64,000 nucleotides of DNA from GCA-2693325 sp036343635. Its GTDB lineage: Bacteria; Latescibacterota; UBA2968; UBA8231. The DNA is taken from contig JAYYVF010000086.1 in NCBI GenBank assembly GCA_036343635.1, positions 1 through 64,000 of the forward strand, read 5' to 3'. Under the pieces are notes generated by a model. The model did no database searches and had not been told where the DNA came from. It saw nothing but the letters and a program-made list of their open reading frames with translations. A program made the position numbers and the translations under genes. The stretch's first letter is position 1, and every line of letters starts with the position of its first letter. This document shows positions 50,157-58,679 of the stretch, piece by piece.

Positions 50157-51386
50157 TCAATTATTTCGAAGCCTCCTAGCGCGTAGCGCTATCTGCGCAA
50201 ACCGGATAAAAATCGCATAAAAAACCAAAGAAAGAAAAATATCTAACGTTACAAATTGCATTAACAACTTGGCATTTTGTCCGGTTATAGAATCAAATAG
50301 GCCCAATCCGGTTGGCATACAAATTTCGAAAGTCAATACACCTCGGCTTAAAACATCCAAACCAAACTTTCCATTTTGTGGGAGTGATTGAGCTCGAAAC
50401 ATAGCCGAGACCCAAATGCCCCTGAATACAAAAATTGTCAGTGCTGCAATCCCTAACGCAGTCATCACCCCAACAATAGGCTCTGTAATAATTCGTAAAT
50501 TCAAGAAACTCCCCATCAATCCGAAATAAAGCAAATAGGGGAAAATGCCAACGCTATTCAAGATCCTGTTCAACTTCCGCTTCCAACGCTTCTCGCGTGA
50601 AACTACAAGGCTAGCCGTAACAACAAACGGTAAAACATATAAGTTTAACGTCTGAAATGCCGCCGCTATCAAAAGACAGACTCCAAGCATTCCAGACAGC
50701 AAACCTTTTAAAGTTCGTGGCCACAAATCAAAACGGCATATTATATATCCACCGATTCCTCCCAACGACATTGAAAATATTATACGGCCAACATATGTTT
50801 CAGCTTCATGTGCTAACCACGCTATAGAGGAAAGGTACTGCAGAGTGAGCAAAAAGAGGAGTAGACTAAAAAGACCACCTACTCCTCCAATTTCTACCGC
50901 AAACAATCGTCTTGAAACCGGCATTCCTGAAAAAGGACCCCAAAATGCAGATACAGCTCCTATGAATAAAGCCGGCTGCCACGATAGCCCCACTACAAAC
51001 CAAACACTGAATGACACCAATATTACAACACTTATTGTCGAAAAGAATATCGACAATGAGATTCTCTTATTTAACCACGAAATGGGATAGCAGTTCAGGC
51101 CAATATGAAATACAATCCATGCTAATGTTGCATCACGAAGCAAGTTTAATACCGCAAATTCCTTTGGCAACACTAGCTGCAAACCGGTTTCTCCAACCGT
51201 AAGACCCGCAAGAAACCAACCAACTGTAGAAGGGAGATCAAAACTATCCAGTAATCGACCAAATGAATAGGCTACCAACAAAAGCACACCGATAAACCAC
51301 AACGGGTCCATTGACGATTCAATGCCCTTTTGAGGCCCCATCGCTCCCAACAACAAGACTACTGCGGCAACAACAATATGTCTCAT
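50157..51386 (-). CDS. Cation:proton antiporter (CPA2-like)
   Basis: The 409-residue integral membrane protein has about 12 hydrophobic helices. The segments 'DLPSTVGWFLAGLTVGETGLQL' (about 50-70) and 'RDATLAWIVFHIGLNCYPISWL' (about 84) resemble the Na+/H+ exchanger domain of the CPA2/Kef group. The N-terminal hydrophobic segment (about 4-16) may be an uncleaved signal. The usual paired Asp motif of active transporters is not evident, so it may be a divergent member. There is no C-terminal TrkA domain. It ends 70 bases upstream of yggS and follows secDF by 70 bases. Confidence 0.65.
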   Translation of the reverse strand: MRHIVVAAVVLLLGAMGPQKGIESSMDPLWFIGVLLLVAYSFGRLLDSFDLPSTVGWFLAGLTVGETGLQLVLPKEFAVLNLLRDATLAWIVFHIGLNCYPISWLNKRISLSIFFSTISVVILVSFSVWFVVGLSWQPALFIGAVSAFWGPFSGMPVSRRLFAVEIGGVGGLFSLLLFLLTLQYLSSIAWLAHEAETYVGRIIFSMSLGGIGGYIICRFDLWPRTLKGLLSGMLGVCLLIAAAFQTLNLYVLPFVVTASLVVSREKRWKRKLNRILNSVGIFPYLLYFGLMGSFLNLRIITEPIVGVMTALGIAALTIFVFRGIWVSAMFRAQSLPQNGKFGLDVLSRGVLTFEICMPTGLGLFDSITGQNAKLLMQFVTLDIFLSLVFYAIFIRFAQIALRARRLRNN

Positions 51387-51456
51387 GGATTCAAAACAAA
51401 GAGACGACCAATACAGCTATCCCTCATCTAAGTAATTATTTGTCCGACAAAATTCT

Positions 51457-54030
51457 CTAACCCTTACTTCCCTTTTCTTTTGCTTCAGACCGTTTGTGAC
51501 CAAGATAAAGCACGGGACTTGCAACAAAAATTGAGGAGTATGTACCTACAAGGACTCCGATAAATAAGGTGATCGTAAAATTGCGATTCACTTCACCACC
51601 AAATAACATGAGAACCACGACAGCGACAAGCGTGGTCAGGGACGTTATTAACGTACGGCTAAGACAACCATTGATACTGTGATCAATAACACTAGCAAAA
51701 CCTTCTCGACGTGTTATATTCAAATTCTCTCGGATCCTATCAAATACAACAATTGTATCATTCAAAGAGTATCCTACAATAGCCAGCAAGCCAGCAACAA
51801 CTGCTAATGTTATCTCTACCCCGATAAAAGACAAAAGACCAAGAGTAATAAGAACATCGTGGAATAATGCAACTACAGCTGCAACCCCATAAAGTAGTCG
51901 ATGAAAACGCCAAGCCATATATGCAAGAATGAGCAACAACGCTACAATAACCGCATTTACCGCGGCGCTACTTAACTCCTCTCCAATACGCGGGCCAACC
52001 TTTTCCTGCCGCCGAATCCAATCTACTTCCGAGATATTGTTTGAGAATTTCGCACCTAAGGCCGTCATGACACCTTCCGCAACGGAGGTACCCTCTTCGC
52101 TTTCGCTTATTCTAATCAACACATCATTCGGAGACCCAAACTGTTTAATCTCATTGTTTCTCAAATCAAGAGTTTTATCCCCAACTTGTACCTGACTTAG
52201 CGCTTCACGTACCTGTTCAAGACGCAATGGAGGGTCAAAATGCAGTTCAAGCAAAGTACCACCTGCGAAATCTATCCCTGGACGCAGGCCATTGATAGCC
52301 ACAACAGATATTATACCCAAAGCCAGCCCAGAACCCGAAATCGCAAAACCAAGGGCCCTTTTGGCCAAGAAGCGTATTTTTAATCCAGACAAAAACCCTA
52401 TCGGTCCAATGCTAAGCGACTGTTTTCTGGTGCTACGAGTCAATAAATCAAATACCGTACGAGTCACAAAGAAAGCGGTAAATAAGCTTGAAACAATTCC
52501 TATACACAACGTAAGTGCAAAACCCCGAATCGGACCCGTGCCAAATTGGTACAAAACTATTCCAACTAGGAAGGTCGTAACATTTGCATCGAGAATAGCA
52601 GAAAGAGCATTATTATACCCGCTTTCAATAGCTGCTCGAACTGTTTTGCCACCACGCAACTCTTCTCGAATTCTTTCAAAAATCAGAACATTCGCATCAA
52701 CAGCCATTCCAATAGTCAAGATTATACCCGCAATACCGGGAAGCGTAAGAGTCGCGTGAAATCCTGCCAGTACGGCCATAATAAATACCATGTTAAGAAT
52801 CAAAGATAGATCAGCAATTATACCAGCAATCCTATAATAAAGAAGCATGAAGATCACGATTATGATCATGCTATATAGTGCCGCAGTCTTACCTTGCTCG
52901 ATGGAATCGCGACCAAGAGAAGGACCAACAGTCCTATCTTCTATAATCTCCACCTCAGCCGGTAAAGCCCCAGCTCGAAGCACAATAGCTAAATCTTTAG
53001 CCTCTTCTTGGTCTCCACTACCAGTTATTATACCTCTTCCACCCGGTATTTTGCTTTGTATGTTCGGTGCAGAATAAACAGCATTATCAAGCACAATAGC
53101 CATACGGTCCCCAATATGAGCACCCGTGAGCCTCTCAAACAAATCTACACCTTCATCTGTCGTCGTGAAATTAACAATTGGCTGACCTAAATACTGAAGG
53201 TCTTGTCCTGAAGACACATATGCATCTTGCAACATATCGCCTGTCATTTCCGCCCGCGTACGAACCAAATACAGCATGTAGTACTGATTTCCATCAGGAC
53301 CTTCAGGCTTGCTCGAAAATAAAAATTCTACATCGCTTGGCACGACAGCCTGTGCTTCTTCCCCCGAAACAATCTTTTTGACGGCCGGAAGGTCACGAGA
53401 AGATACAGCTATGTCTCCAGTAGCTAGCGGCACAATCATCGAGGTCAAATTACGCGTGCCTTCAGTCATACTTTCGAGGCTTTCTGCCTCAAACAAGCTA
53501 CTCTCATCCTTTTTATTTTCCAAAGGAGCTGACGATGGACTATCCTCTTTAGTTTTTATCAAAGAATCGATCCGTTGTATCAAACGATTTCGCTCTGCTT
53601 CGGGCTCCAGCAGTTGGAATTCCAGCAAAGCAGTCTGTCCGACCAATCCTTTGGCTCTCTGGACATCCTGAACTCCTGGCAACTCAATAATGATACGGTT
53701 TTCACCTTGACGTTGAATCGTCGGCTCCGCCACACCAAACTGATCAACTCGATTCCTAATAATTTCCTGGGCACGAGCCACGGCATCCGCAGCCTCTTCG
53801 GCCTCCATCCCTTGAGTCTTGACTTCAAGCACAAGATGTATTCCACCTTGCAAATCTAAACCCAGGTTGAGAGCTTTTTTCTTTAAATCAGACAATTTAG
53901 CCGGAGAACTTAAATCCATAGCTTCACGTTGCTCACGAGACATCTCATAAAATTGGAAGCTGGGAATCAGATAATATACCGCAGCAACTATCAACCCTAA
54001 TATCAGCAAAATCCTACTATTGCGTTTCAT
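51457..54030 (-). CDS. secDF: Fused protein translocase subunit SecDF
   Basis: The 857-residue protein is a natural SecD-SecF fusion. SecD has 'LGLDLQGGIHLVLEVKT', the P1 domain with 'RIIIELPGVQDVQRAKGLVGQTALLEFQLLE', and six membrane helices with 'GIAGIILTIGMAVDANVLIFERIREELR' (about 440-468). SecF begins about residue 575 with 'IDFAGGTLLELHFDP', and its six helices include 'VVAGLLAIVGYSLNDTIVVFDRIREN' (about 750). Proton-driven SecDF aids export at SecYEG. ATG 54030 is preferred: AAGGA lies 8 bases upstream, while the ATG at 54048 has no ribosome site. Following apbE by 97 bases. Confidence 0.92.
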   Translation of the reverse strand: MKRNSRILLILGLIVAAVYYLIPSFQFYEMSREQREAMDLSSPAKLSDLKKKALNLGLDLQGGIHLVLEVKTQGMEAEEAADAVARAQEIIRNRVDQFGVAEPTIQRQGENRIIIELPGVQDVQRAKGLVGQTALLEFQLLEPEAERNRLIQRIDSLIKTKEDSPSSAPLENKKDESSLFEAESLESMTEGTRNLTSMIVPLATGDIAVSSRDLPAVKKIVSGEEAQAVVPSDVEFLFSSKPEGPDGNQYYMLYLVRTRAEMTGDMLQDAYVSSGQDLQYLGQPIVNFTTTDEGVDLFERLTGAHIGDRMAIVLDNAVYSAPNIQSKIPGGRGIITGSGDQEEAKDLAIVLRAGALPAEVEIIEDRTVGPSLGRDSIEQGKTAALYSMIIIVIFMLLYYRIAGIIADLSLILNMVFIMAVLAGFHATLTLPGIAGIILTIGMAVDANVLIFERIREELRGGKTVRAAIESGYNNALSAILDANVTTFLVGIVLYQFGTGPIRGFALTLCIGIVSSLFTAFFVTRTVFDLLTRSTRKQSLSIGPIGFLSGLKIRFLAKRALGFAISGSGLALGIISVVAINGLRPGIDFAGGTLLELHFDPPLRLEQVREALSQVQVGDKTLDLRNNEIKQFGSPNDVLIRISESEEGTSVAEGVMTALGAKFSNNISEVDWIRRQEKVGPRIGEELSSAAVNAVIVALLLILAYMAWRFHRLLYGVAAVVALFHDVLITLGLLSFIGVEITLAVVAGLLAIVGYSLNDTIVVFDRIRENLNITRREGFASVIDHSINGCLSRTLITSLTTLVAVVVLMLFGGEVNRNFTITLFIGVLVGTYSSIFVASPVLYLGHKRSEAKEKGSKG

Positions 54031-54127
54031 AACCTGTCCTTGCGACATCTTGTTTATTCAGCACGACAAACAATACCTGCTGCATGTATAAGTTTATTTA
54101 AATATTCAAACAAATTAAAATAGGGTG

Positions 54128-55147
54128 CTAATCAACAATGCGAAAGCGTCCGAGCAAACCCGTTGTTGATTTAACACGATAACCTTCCGGAGTTCCGGTA
54201 AACACCAACGCCTCTACATCTGAAAGGCTTTCCGCTAGCTGAAGACCTTTTTCCTCACCCAAAACGAAAACGGCAGTTGCCAATATATCAGCATCCATAG
54301 CTGTCCGAGCCCAAATCGTCGTACTTATCGTTGGAGTTGATGGCCATCCAGTTTGAGGATCGAGAATATGGTGATACCGCTTGCCTTCCTTTATAAAATA
54401 TTGCTGGTAATCACCAGACGTTGCGATAGCCTTCAATCCTATATCTTCAACCTCTATGAATGAATCCGGTTTACGAGGATGTTGGACCGCAATACGCCAC
54501 GAAGTCCCATCCGGCTTACTACCCCAATAACGTATGTCTCCTCCAGCCTCAATTAAACCATTCTCTACTCCTGCTACTTCTAACCTGCTTACCGCATGAT
54601 CGACTGCATACCCTTTAGCTGCACCTCCCAAATCAATTTGCAAACCATCAATATTGACTCGCACCTTCTGGCCTTTTAACTCCAACTGTTCGAAATCAAC
54701 ACATGAAATCAAAGAATCAATTTTACTATCACCTGGCACACTTTTTCTATCATGAAATTTCCAAGCCATAGTTAAACAACCTATTGTCGGATCATAGGCT
54801 CCGCCCGTCACCTGGGCCCAATACTTTGCTCTTTGCAAAACCTCAATCGTTTCTTTTGAACAATTAACCCAACCTCCTGAATTATTTGAAATAAGCGAGA
54901 TCTCAGATTTTGATCTGTAGCTACTCATTAAAGAATCGACCATAACAAACGAATCAAACGCCATGTCGGTGAGCTTAACGCGTTCTAATTCCCCACCATA
55001 AAATTTGACGGACACAACGGTGTCAAAAACAACACGACCTTCTCGATAAAGCGAAGGAGCGTCACGAACAGAATAAAGCCACAATACAACAAGCAATGTT
55101 GCGATTGCAAATAGGACATTTTTCAAATGTATCTTCAAGCTGCGCAA
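54128..55147 (-). CDS. apbE: FAD:protein FMN transferase ApbE
   Basis: The 339-residue protein has a single N-terminal hydrophobic anchor or signal ('VLFAIATLLVVLWLYSV', about 11-27). The ApbE fold follows: 'GAYDPTIGCL', 'DLGGAAKGYAVDHA', 'NGLIEAGGDIRYWGSKPD' and 'KRYHHILDPQTGWPS'. ApbE attaches FMN covalently to a Thr of secreted or membrane redox proteins (e.g. NqrB/C, RnfD/G). The start is TTG 55147, as no ATG is available at the N-terminus; the preceding gene ends two bases upstream. It may also be a maltodextrin-class thiamine protein, but the ApbE motifs are clear. Confidence 0.88.
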   Translation of the reverse strand: MRSLKIHLKNVLFAIATLLVVLWLYSVRDAPSLYREGRVVFDTVVSVKFYGGELERVKLTDMAFDSFVMVDSLMSSYRSKSEISLISNNSGGWVNCSKETIEVLQRAKYWAQVTGGAYDPTIGCLTMAWKFHDRKSVPGDSKIDSLISCVDFEQLELKGQKVRVNIDGLQIDLGGAAKGYAVDHAVSRLEVAGVENGLIEAGGDIRYWGSKPDGTSWRIAVQHPRKPDSFIEVEDIGLKAIATSGDYQQYFIKEGKRYHHILDPQTGWPSTPTISTTIWARTAMDADILATAVFVLGEEKGLQLAESLSDVEALVFTGTPEGYRVKSTTGLLGRFRIVD

Positions 55148-55149
55148 AA

Positions 55150-56121
55150 TTAACTTTTGCGCTCTACAACCAGTTCAACGGCTAATTCAAGGGCCTCTCT
55201 AGCAGGCGTCTCTGGTAGGACTTGCAGACATTCAAGCGCTTGTGCACTATATTCACGCGCAGTTACTTCAGCAGCAGCAACACCTGAAAATTCTTCGACA
55301 AAAGTCACGATTTGCTGCCATTCCATCTCATCTTTTTCCGATTTGCGGAGCAAACACCTAATCCGATCGCGATTTACCAATGGAGCTCGCTGCAACGCAC
55401 GGATAAGTGGTAAAGTTAATTTCCCCTCACGCAAATCATGGCCCACAGGCTTCCCCATCGTAGCAGAATCACCAGTAAAATCCAATATGTCATCAGCAAT
55501 TTGAAACGCAGCTCCCAACAATTCGCCATATTTTTTCATAGAATCAATGACCAACTGGTCAGCCTTCGAAAAAATAGGGCCCAGACAGACTGATGCTGAA
55601 ATTAGAGACGCTGTCTTATCATTCACCATAGAAAGATAAGAAGATTCCCGCACATCATGTTGTTCCCCAATCTGTATTTCAAAGATCTCACCTATACTAA
55701 GACGCTGAGTAGCCTTGGATACAATCGCTAATGCCTGCAAGTTACCAATTTCAACAAGCATACTCAGTGCTTTAGCAAGCAAAAAATCACCCATCAACAC
55801 AGCAACTTGCCCACTCCACTTCTCGTTTATTGATTCACACCCCCGTCTCATGGTGGCCGAATCAACTACATCGTCATGAACCATGGTTGCTGCATGAATC
55901 ATTTCAACAGCTACTGCCGCATCGATAATGTCATCTTTGCATTCTAGTCCAACCGCCTTGGCACTTAGTAAAGCCAAAGCTGGCCGCAGACGTTTCCCTT
56001 TGAGTTTAGACATATAACGCGCTATATCGTCGACGAGTTGGACATCCGCCGCCAATGCAACATCCAAATTGTTTTCGAAATCTTCAAGTTCCGTTAGAAT
56101 CAAAAGGTCAAATGAATTCAT
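55150..56121 (-). CDS. Polyprenyl diphosphate synthase (trans-isoprenyl, octaprenyl/heptaprenyl type)
   Basis: The 323-residue trans-prenyltransferase has the first Asp-rich motif 'VHDDVVDSATMRRG' (about 87-100). 'KGKRLRPALALL' lies upstream, and the second Asp-rich motif is 'QIADDILDFTG' (about 205-215). The residues before the first DDxxD are small (Met, Ile, Ala), as in long-chain synthases that make quinone side chains. It condenses IPP with an allylic diphosphate. CTGGATAACTGG lies upstream of the ATG. It starts the apbE-secDF run. Confidence 0.9.
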   Translation of the reverse strand: MNSFDLLILTELEDFENNLDVALAADVQLVDDIARYMSKLKGKRLRPALALLSAKAVGLECKDDIIDAAVAVEMIHAATMVHDDVVDSATMRRGCESINEKWSGQVAVLMGDFLLAKALSMLVEIGNLQALAIVSKATQRLSIGEIFEIQIGEQHDVRESSYLSMVNDKTASLISASVCLGPIFSKADQLVIDSMKKYGELLGAAFQIADDILDFTGDSATMGKPVGHDLREGKLTLPLIRALQRAPLVNRDRIRCLLRKSEKDEMEWQQIVTFVEEFSGVAAAEVTAREYSAQALECLQVLPETPAREALELAVELVVERKS

Positions 56122-56259
56122 TCCAGTTATCCAGGCTTGTTAACTGACCTAAAAAAATACTTTTGTATCTCCGTGGTAAAAATCTGCTTCTATTTCCCAT
56201 AGCGCAAGACCTACGCTATATTGACAGACATAAAAAAAATTTCACCTGCAAGAGATTTT

Positions 56260-57471
56260 ATGAAAATAACAGACGTAGAAACCTATCTTGTAGACGCCGG
56301 TTGGCCTCAGCACAACAGAGTGACAAATAGAGAAGAAAAAGGCGGATGGTCTGCACGAAATTGGCTCTTTGTCAAAATATGTACAGACGAAGGAATTTAT
56401 GGTATCGGCGAAGCATCTGGTTGGCCCCGTGTTGTTGAAACTGCAATAAATGATCTCGCTCCGCTATTGATAAACGAAGACCCCTTCCATATCGAACGAA
56501 TTTGGCATAAAATGTTGGCTTCTATTATGGGACATGGCATGACAGGTGTTGTCGGTGGCGGGGCAATCACGGGCATAGAAATGGCATTGTGGGATCTCAA
56601 AGGTAAGGCATTGGGACAACCCGTATGGAATCTGTTCGGAGGAAAAATGCGCGATAGGGTTCGCATATATGGACATGCCAGCTCCAGAGAACAAGCTCGA
56701 TCACTAGTAGACCAAGGCTACGGCGCAATCAAAACAGGCGGTACACAGAATACACTTGAAACCCTAAAATCTATTCGGCAAGAGGTGGGAAAAGATGTTG
56801 ACCTAATGGTCGATATTCATGGTCCACCGTGGTTAAATACACGTGACGCAATCGCACTGGGTAAACGCCTTGAAGAATATGATCTTTTATTTTATGAGGA
56901 TCCAGTTGCTCCAGAAAACATAGAGGCAATCTCTCGTGTATCCGCGGCAGTCAATTTACCAATAGCTGCGGGAGAACGCCACGCTACAATTTGGGGCGTT
57001 CGGGAACTAATCGAACGAGAAATAATAGATGTAGTACAACCAGACACTGGACGTGCTGGTGGGCTGATGCAGATGAAAAAAATCGCCGCCATCGCAGAAG
57101 CACACTACTGCACAATAGCACCTCACGATGGATCGCTTGGACCCGTAGCAGAAATGGCTGCTGTCCACCTAATGGCCACCATCCCAAATTTTCTAATTTT
57201 AGAGCACCTGGCCAATGATGTACCTCAGCGCTACAGCATTATGACCGGCCAACCGGAGGTAACTAACGGGCATATTACTGTACCGAACACTCCAGGTTTA
57301 GGAATAGATTTGATTGAAGAAGAAATCAGTCGATACCCCTCAGCGGGAAACTCCAACCATCCCGACCCGACTTATGGATACCAATATGTCTCGACCAAAA
57401 CCGGCCGGGCAAGTTGGCTGAGTGGAGAAGAGACCAATCAAACAGAATACAAAGCAGGGCAGGTATTTTAG
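56260..57471 (+). CDS. Enolase-superfamily dehydratase, galactonate dehydratase-like
   Basis: The 403-residue MR-family enzyme has its metal ligands at Asp185 ('MVDIHGPPW', with His187), Glu213 ('FYEDPV') and Glu239 ('AAGERHATIWG'). The Asp262 ('VVQPDTGRAGG') / His289 ('IAPHDGSLGPV') dyad is the usual base pair; Lys158 is in 'AIKTGG'. The 'D-I-H' and 'PHDGSLGP' pattern resembles D-galactonate or related aldonate dehydratases (DgoD-like). The ATG at 56260 is preferred to a TTG 39 bases upstream. The C-terminal 50 residues ('PDPTYGYQYVSTKTGRASWLSGEE') are an extension beyond the barrel. It stands alone, 88 bases before a cation antiporter gene. Confidence 0.85.
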   Translation: MKITDVETYLVDAGWPQHNRVTNREEKGGWSARNWLFVKICTDEGIYGIGEASGWPRVVETAINDLAPLLINEDPFHIERIWHKMLASIMGHGMTGVVGGGAITGIEMALWDLKGKALGQPVWNLFGGKMRDRVRIYGHASSREQARSLVDQGYGAIKTGGTQNTLETLKSIRQEVGKDVDLMVDIHGPPWLNTRDAIALGKRLEEYDLLFYEDPVAPENIEAISRVSAAVNLPIAAGERHATIWGVRELIEREIIDVVQPDTGRAGGLMQMKKIAAIAEAHYCTIAPHDGSLGPVAEMAAVHLMATIPNFLILEHLANDVPQRYSIMTGQPEVTNGHITVPNTPGLGIDLIEEEISRYPSAGNSNHPDPTYGYQYVSTKTGRASWLSGEETNQTEYKAGQVF

Positions 57472-57559
57472 AGGAGCAATCGGTAGATACCAAATCGATA
57501 AAATACAATGGGCCACTGAAATTTCCTGCTTTTATACACAAAGGGTTTAGAACTGCACA

Positions 57560-58480
57560 ATGTGGTTAAATTTACTGTTGATTATAATCGGGGGAATTGC
57601 TCTTTGGCTTGGGGCTAATGGTCTTGTCGAAGGCGCAACACGCTTGGCGCGGCGATTCGGACTATCAGACCTTGTAATCGGCTTGACCGTCGTAGCCATA
57701 GGGACTTCCGCTCCTGAATTTGCTGTCACATTAACGGCAGCAATTGATGGCAAAGCAGCTGTTTCACTTGGCAATATAGTGGGATCTAACATCTTCAATA
57801 TCGGTATCATACTCGGTGGCGTAGTCTTGTTTGGTTCTGTCCAAACGGCACGTCAACTCGTTTTCCGAGATACACCCATGCTGTTGTTAGCCTCATTGGC
57901 ACTTATCGGTTTCACCTATGACAATCTTATTTCTCAATGGGAAGGCGCTTTCTTTTTCGTAACACTATCACTGTATGTATTTCAAACACTTAGAAATGCC
58001 CGACAAAGCGGTAAATCCGAAAAAACATTATCTGGTCAGTGGAAAATTACCGATATGGTAAGACTTGTTGGCGGTTTAATCTCGGTTATAATTGGTGCCC
58101 AACTACTCGTAGACAACGCTGTAGCTATTGCCCAAAATTTCGGCCTGTCAGAGTGGATGATTGGCGTAACCATTGTAGCAATCGGCACATCGCTCCCTGA
58201 GCTAGCAACCTCCGCCGCAGCTGCTGTCCGCGGAAACATAGGTCTATCTGCAGGCAACTTAGTGGGTAGCGATCTCTTTAATGTGCTCGGTGTTCTTGGC
58301 GTAACCGCTCTAATAAATCCATTAGAAACAAGTATCGAATCACGTTCAGACCTTGTTTTGATGTCAATTCATATCGCAATTGTCCTGCTTTTTTTACGAA
58401 CAGGCTGGAAGTTAAAAAGTTCGGAAGGAGTCATCTTAATTGTTTTGGGACTCGCACGCTGGGGGTTGAATTTTGTTTAA
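57560..58480 (+). CDS. Calcium/sodium-type cation antiporter (CaCA family, YrbG-like)
   Basis: A 306-residue protein with about ten helices and two alpha-repeats: 'VVAIGTSAPEFAVTLTAAIDGKAAVSLGNIVGSNIFNIGIILGG' (about 54-97) and 'IVAIGTSLPELATSAAAAVRGNIGLSAGNLVGSDLFNVLGVLGV' (about 206-249). They are inverted duplicates that form the ion site, with Glu in PEF and PEL. It exchanges Ca2+ for Na+ or H+ across the inner membrane. The start is ATG 57560. A hairpin (58460-58486) overlaps its stop codon. Confidence 0.9.
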   Translation: MWLNLLLIIIGGIALWLGANGLVEGATRLARRFGLSDLVIGLTVVAIGTSAPEFAVTLTAAIDGKAAVSLGNIVGSNIFNIGIILGGVVLFGSVQTARQLVFRDTPMLLLASLALIGFTYDNLISQWEGAFFFVTLSLYVFQTLRNARQSGKSEKTLSGQWKITDMVRLVGGLISVIIGAQLLVDNAVAIAQNFGLSEWMIGVTIVAIGTSLPELATSAAAAVRGNIGLSAGNLVGSDLFNVLGVLGVTALINPLETSIESRSDLVLMSIHIAIVLLFLRTGWKLKSSEGVILIVLGLARWGLNFV

Positions 58481-58486
58481 CCCCCA
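58460..58486 (+). terminator. Hairpin overlapping the antiporter stop codon
   Basis: TGGGGGTT (58460-58467) and AACCCCCA (58479-58486) pair perfectly (8 bp, 11-base loop). The TAA stop (58478-58480) is in the 3' arm. There is no T-run after it, so it may end transcription weakly or protect the 3' end. Confidence 0.4.
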
Positions 58487-58679
58487 ACATTACAAGGTGA
58501 ACACAAACAAATTTATTTCGTGTTTACAATTGCACTTGAAAAAAAAGGGCTTAGGTTTACGTGTGTGTGATGCTAAGCGATTTTAGTAGTTAGTTATGAC
58601 ATAGGAAACCAATTAATCTTTTGTATGTTTGTGTATTTTTCCAGGCCAAGCCACAATTGAATTATCAGCGAACTAGGTT

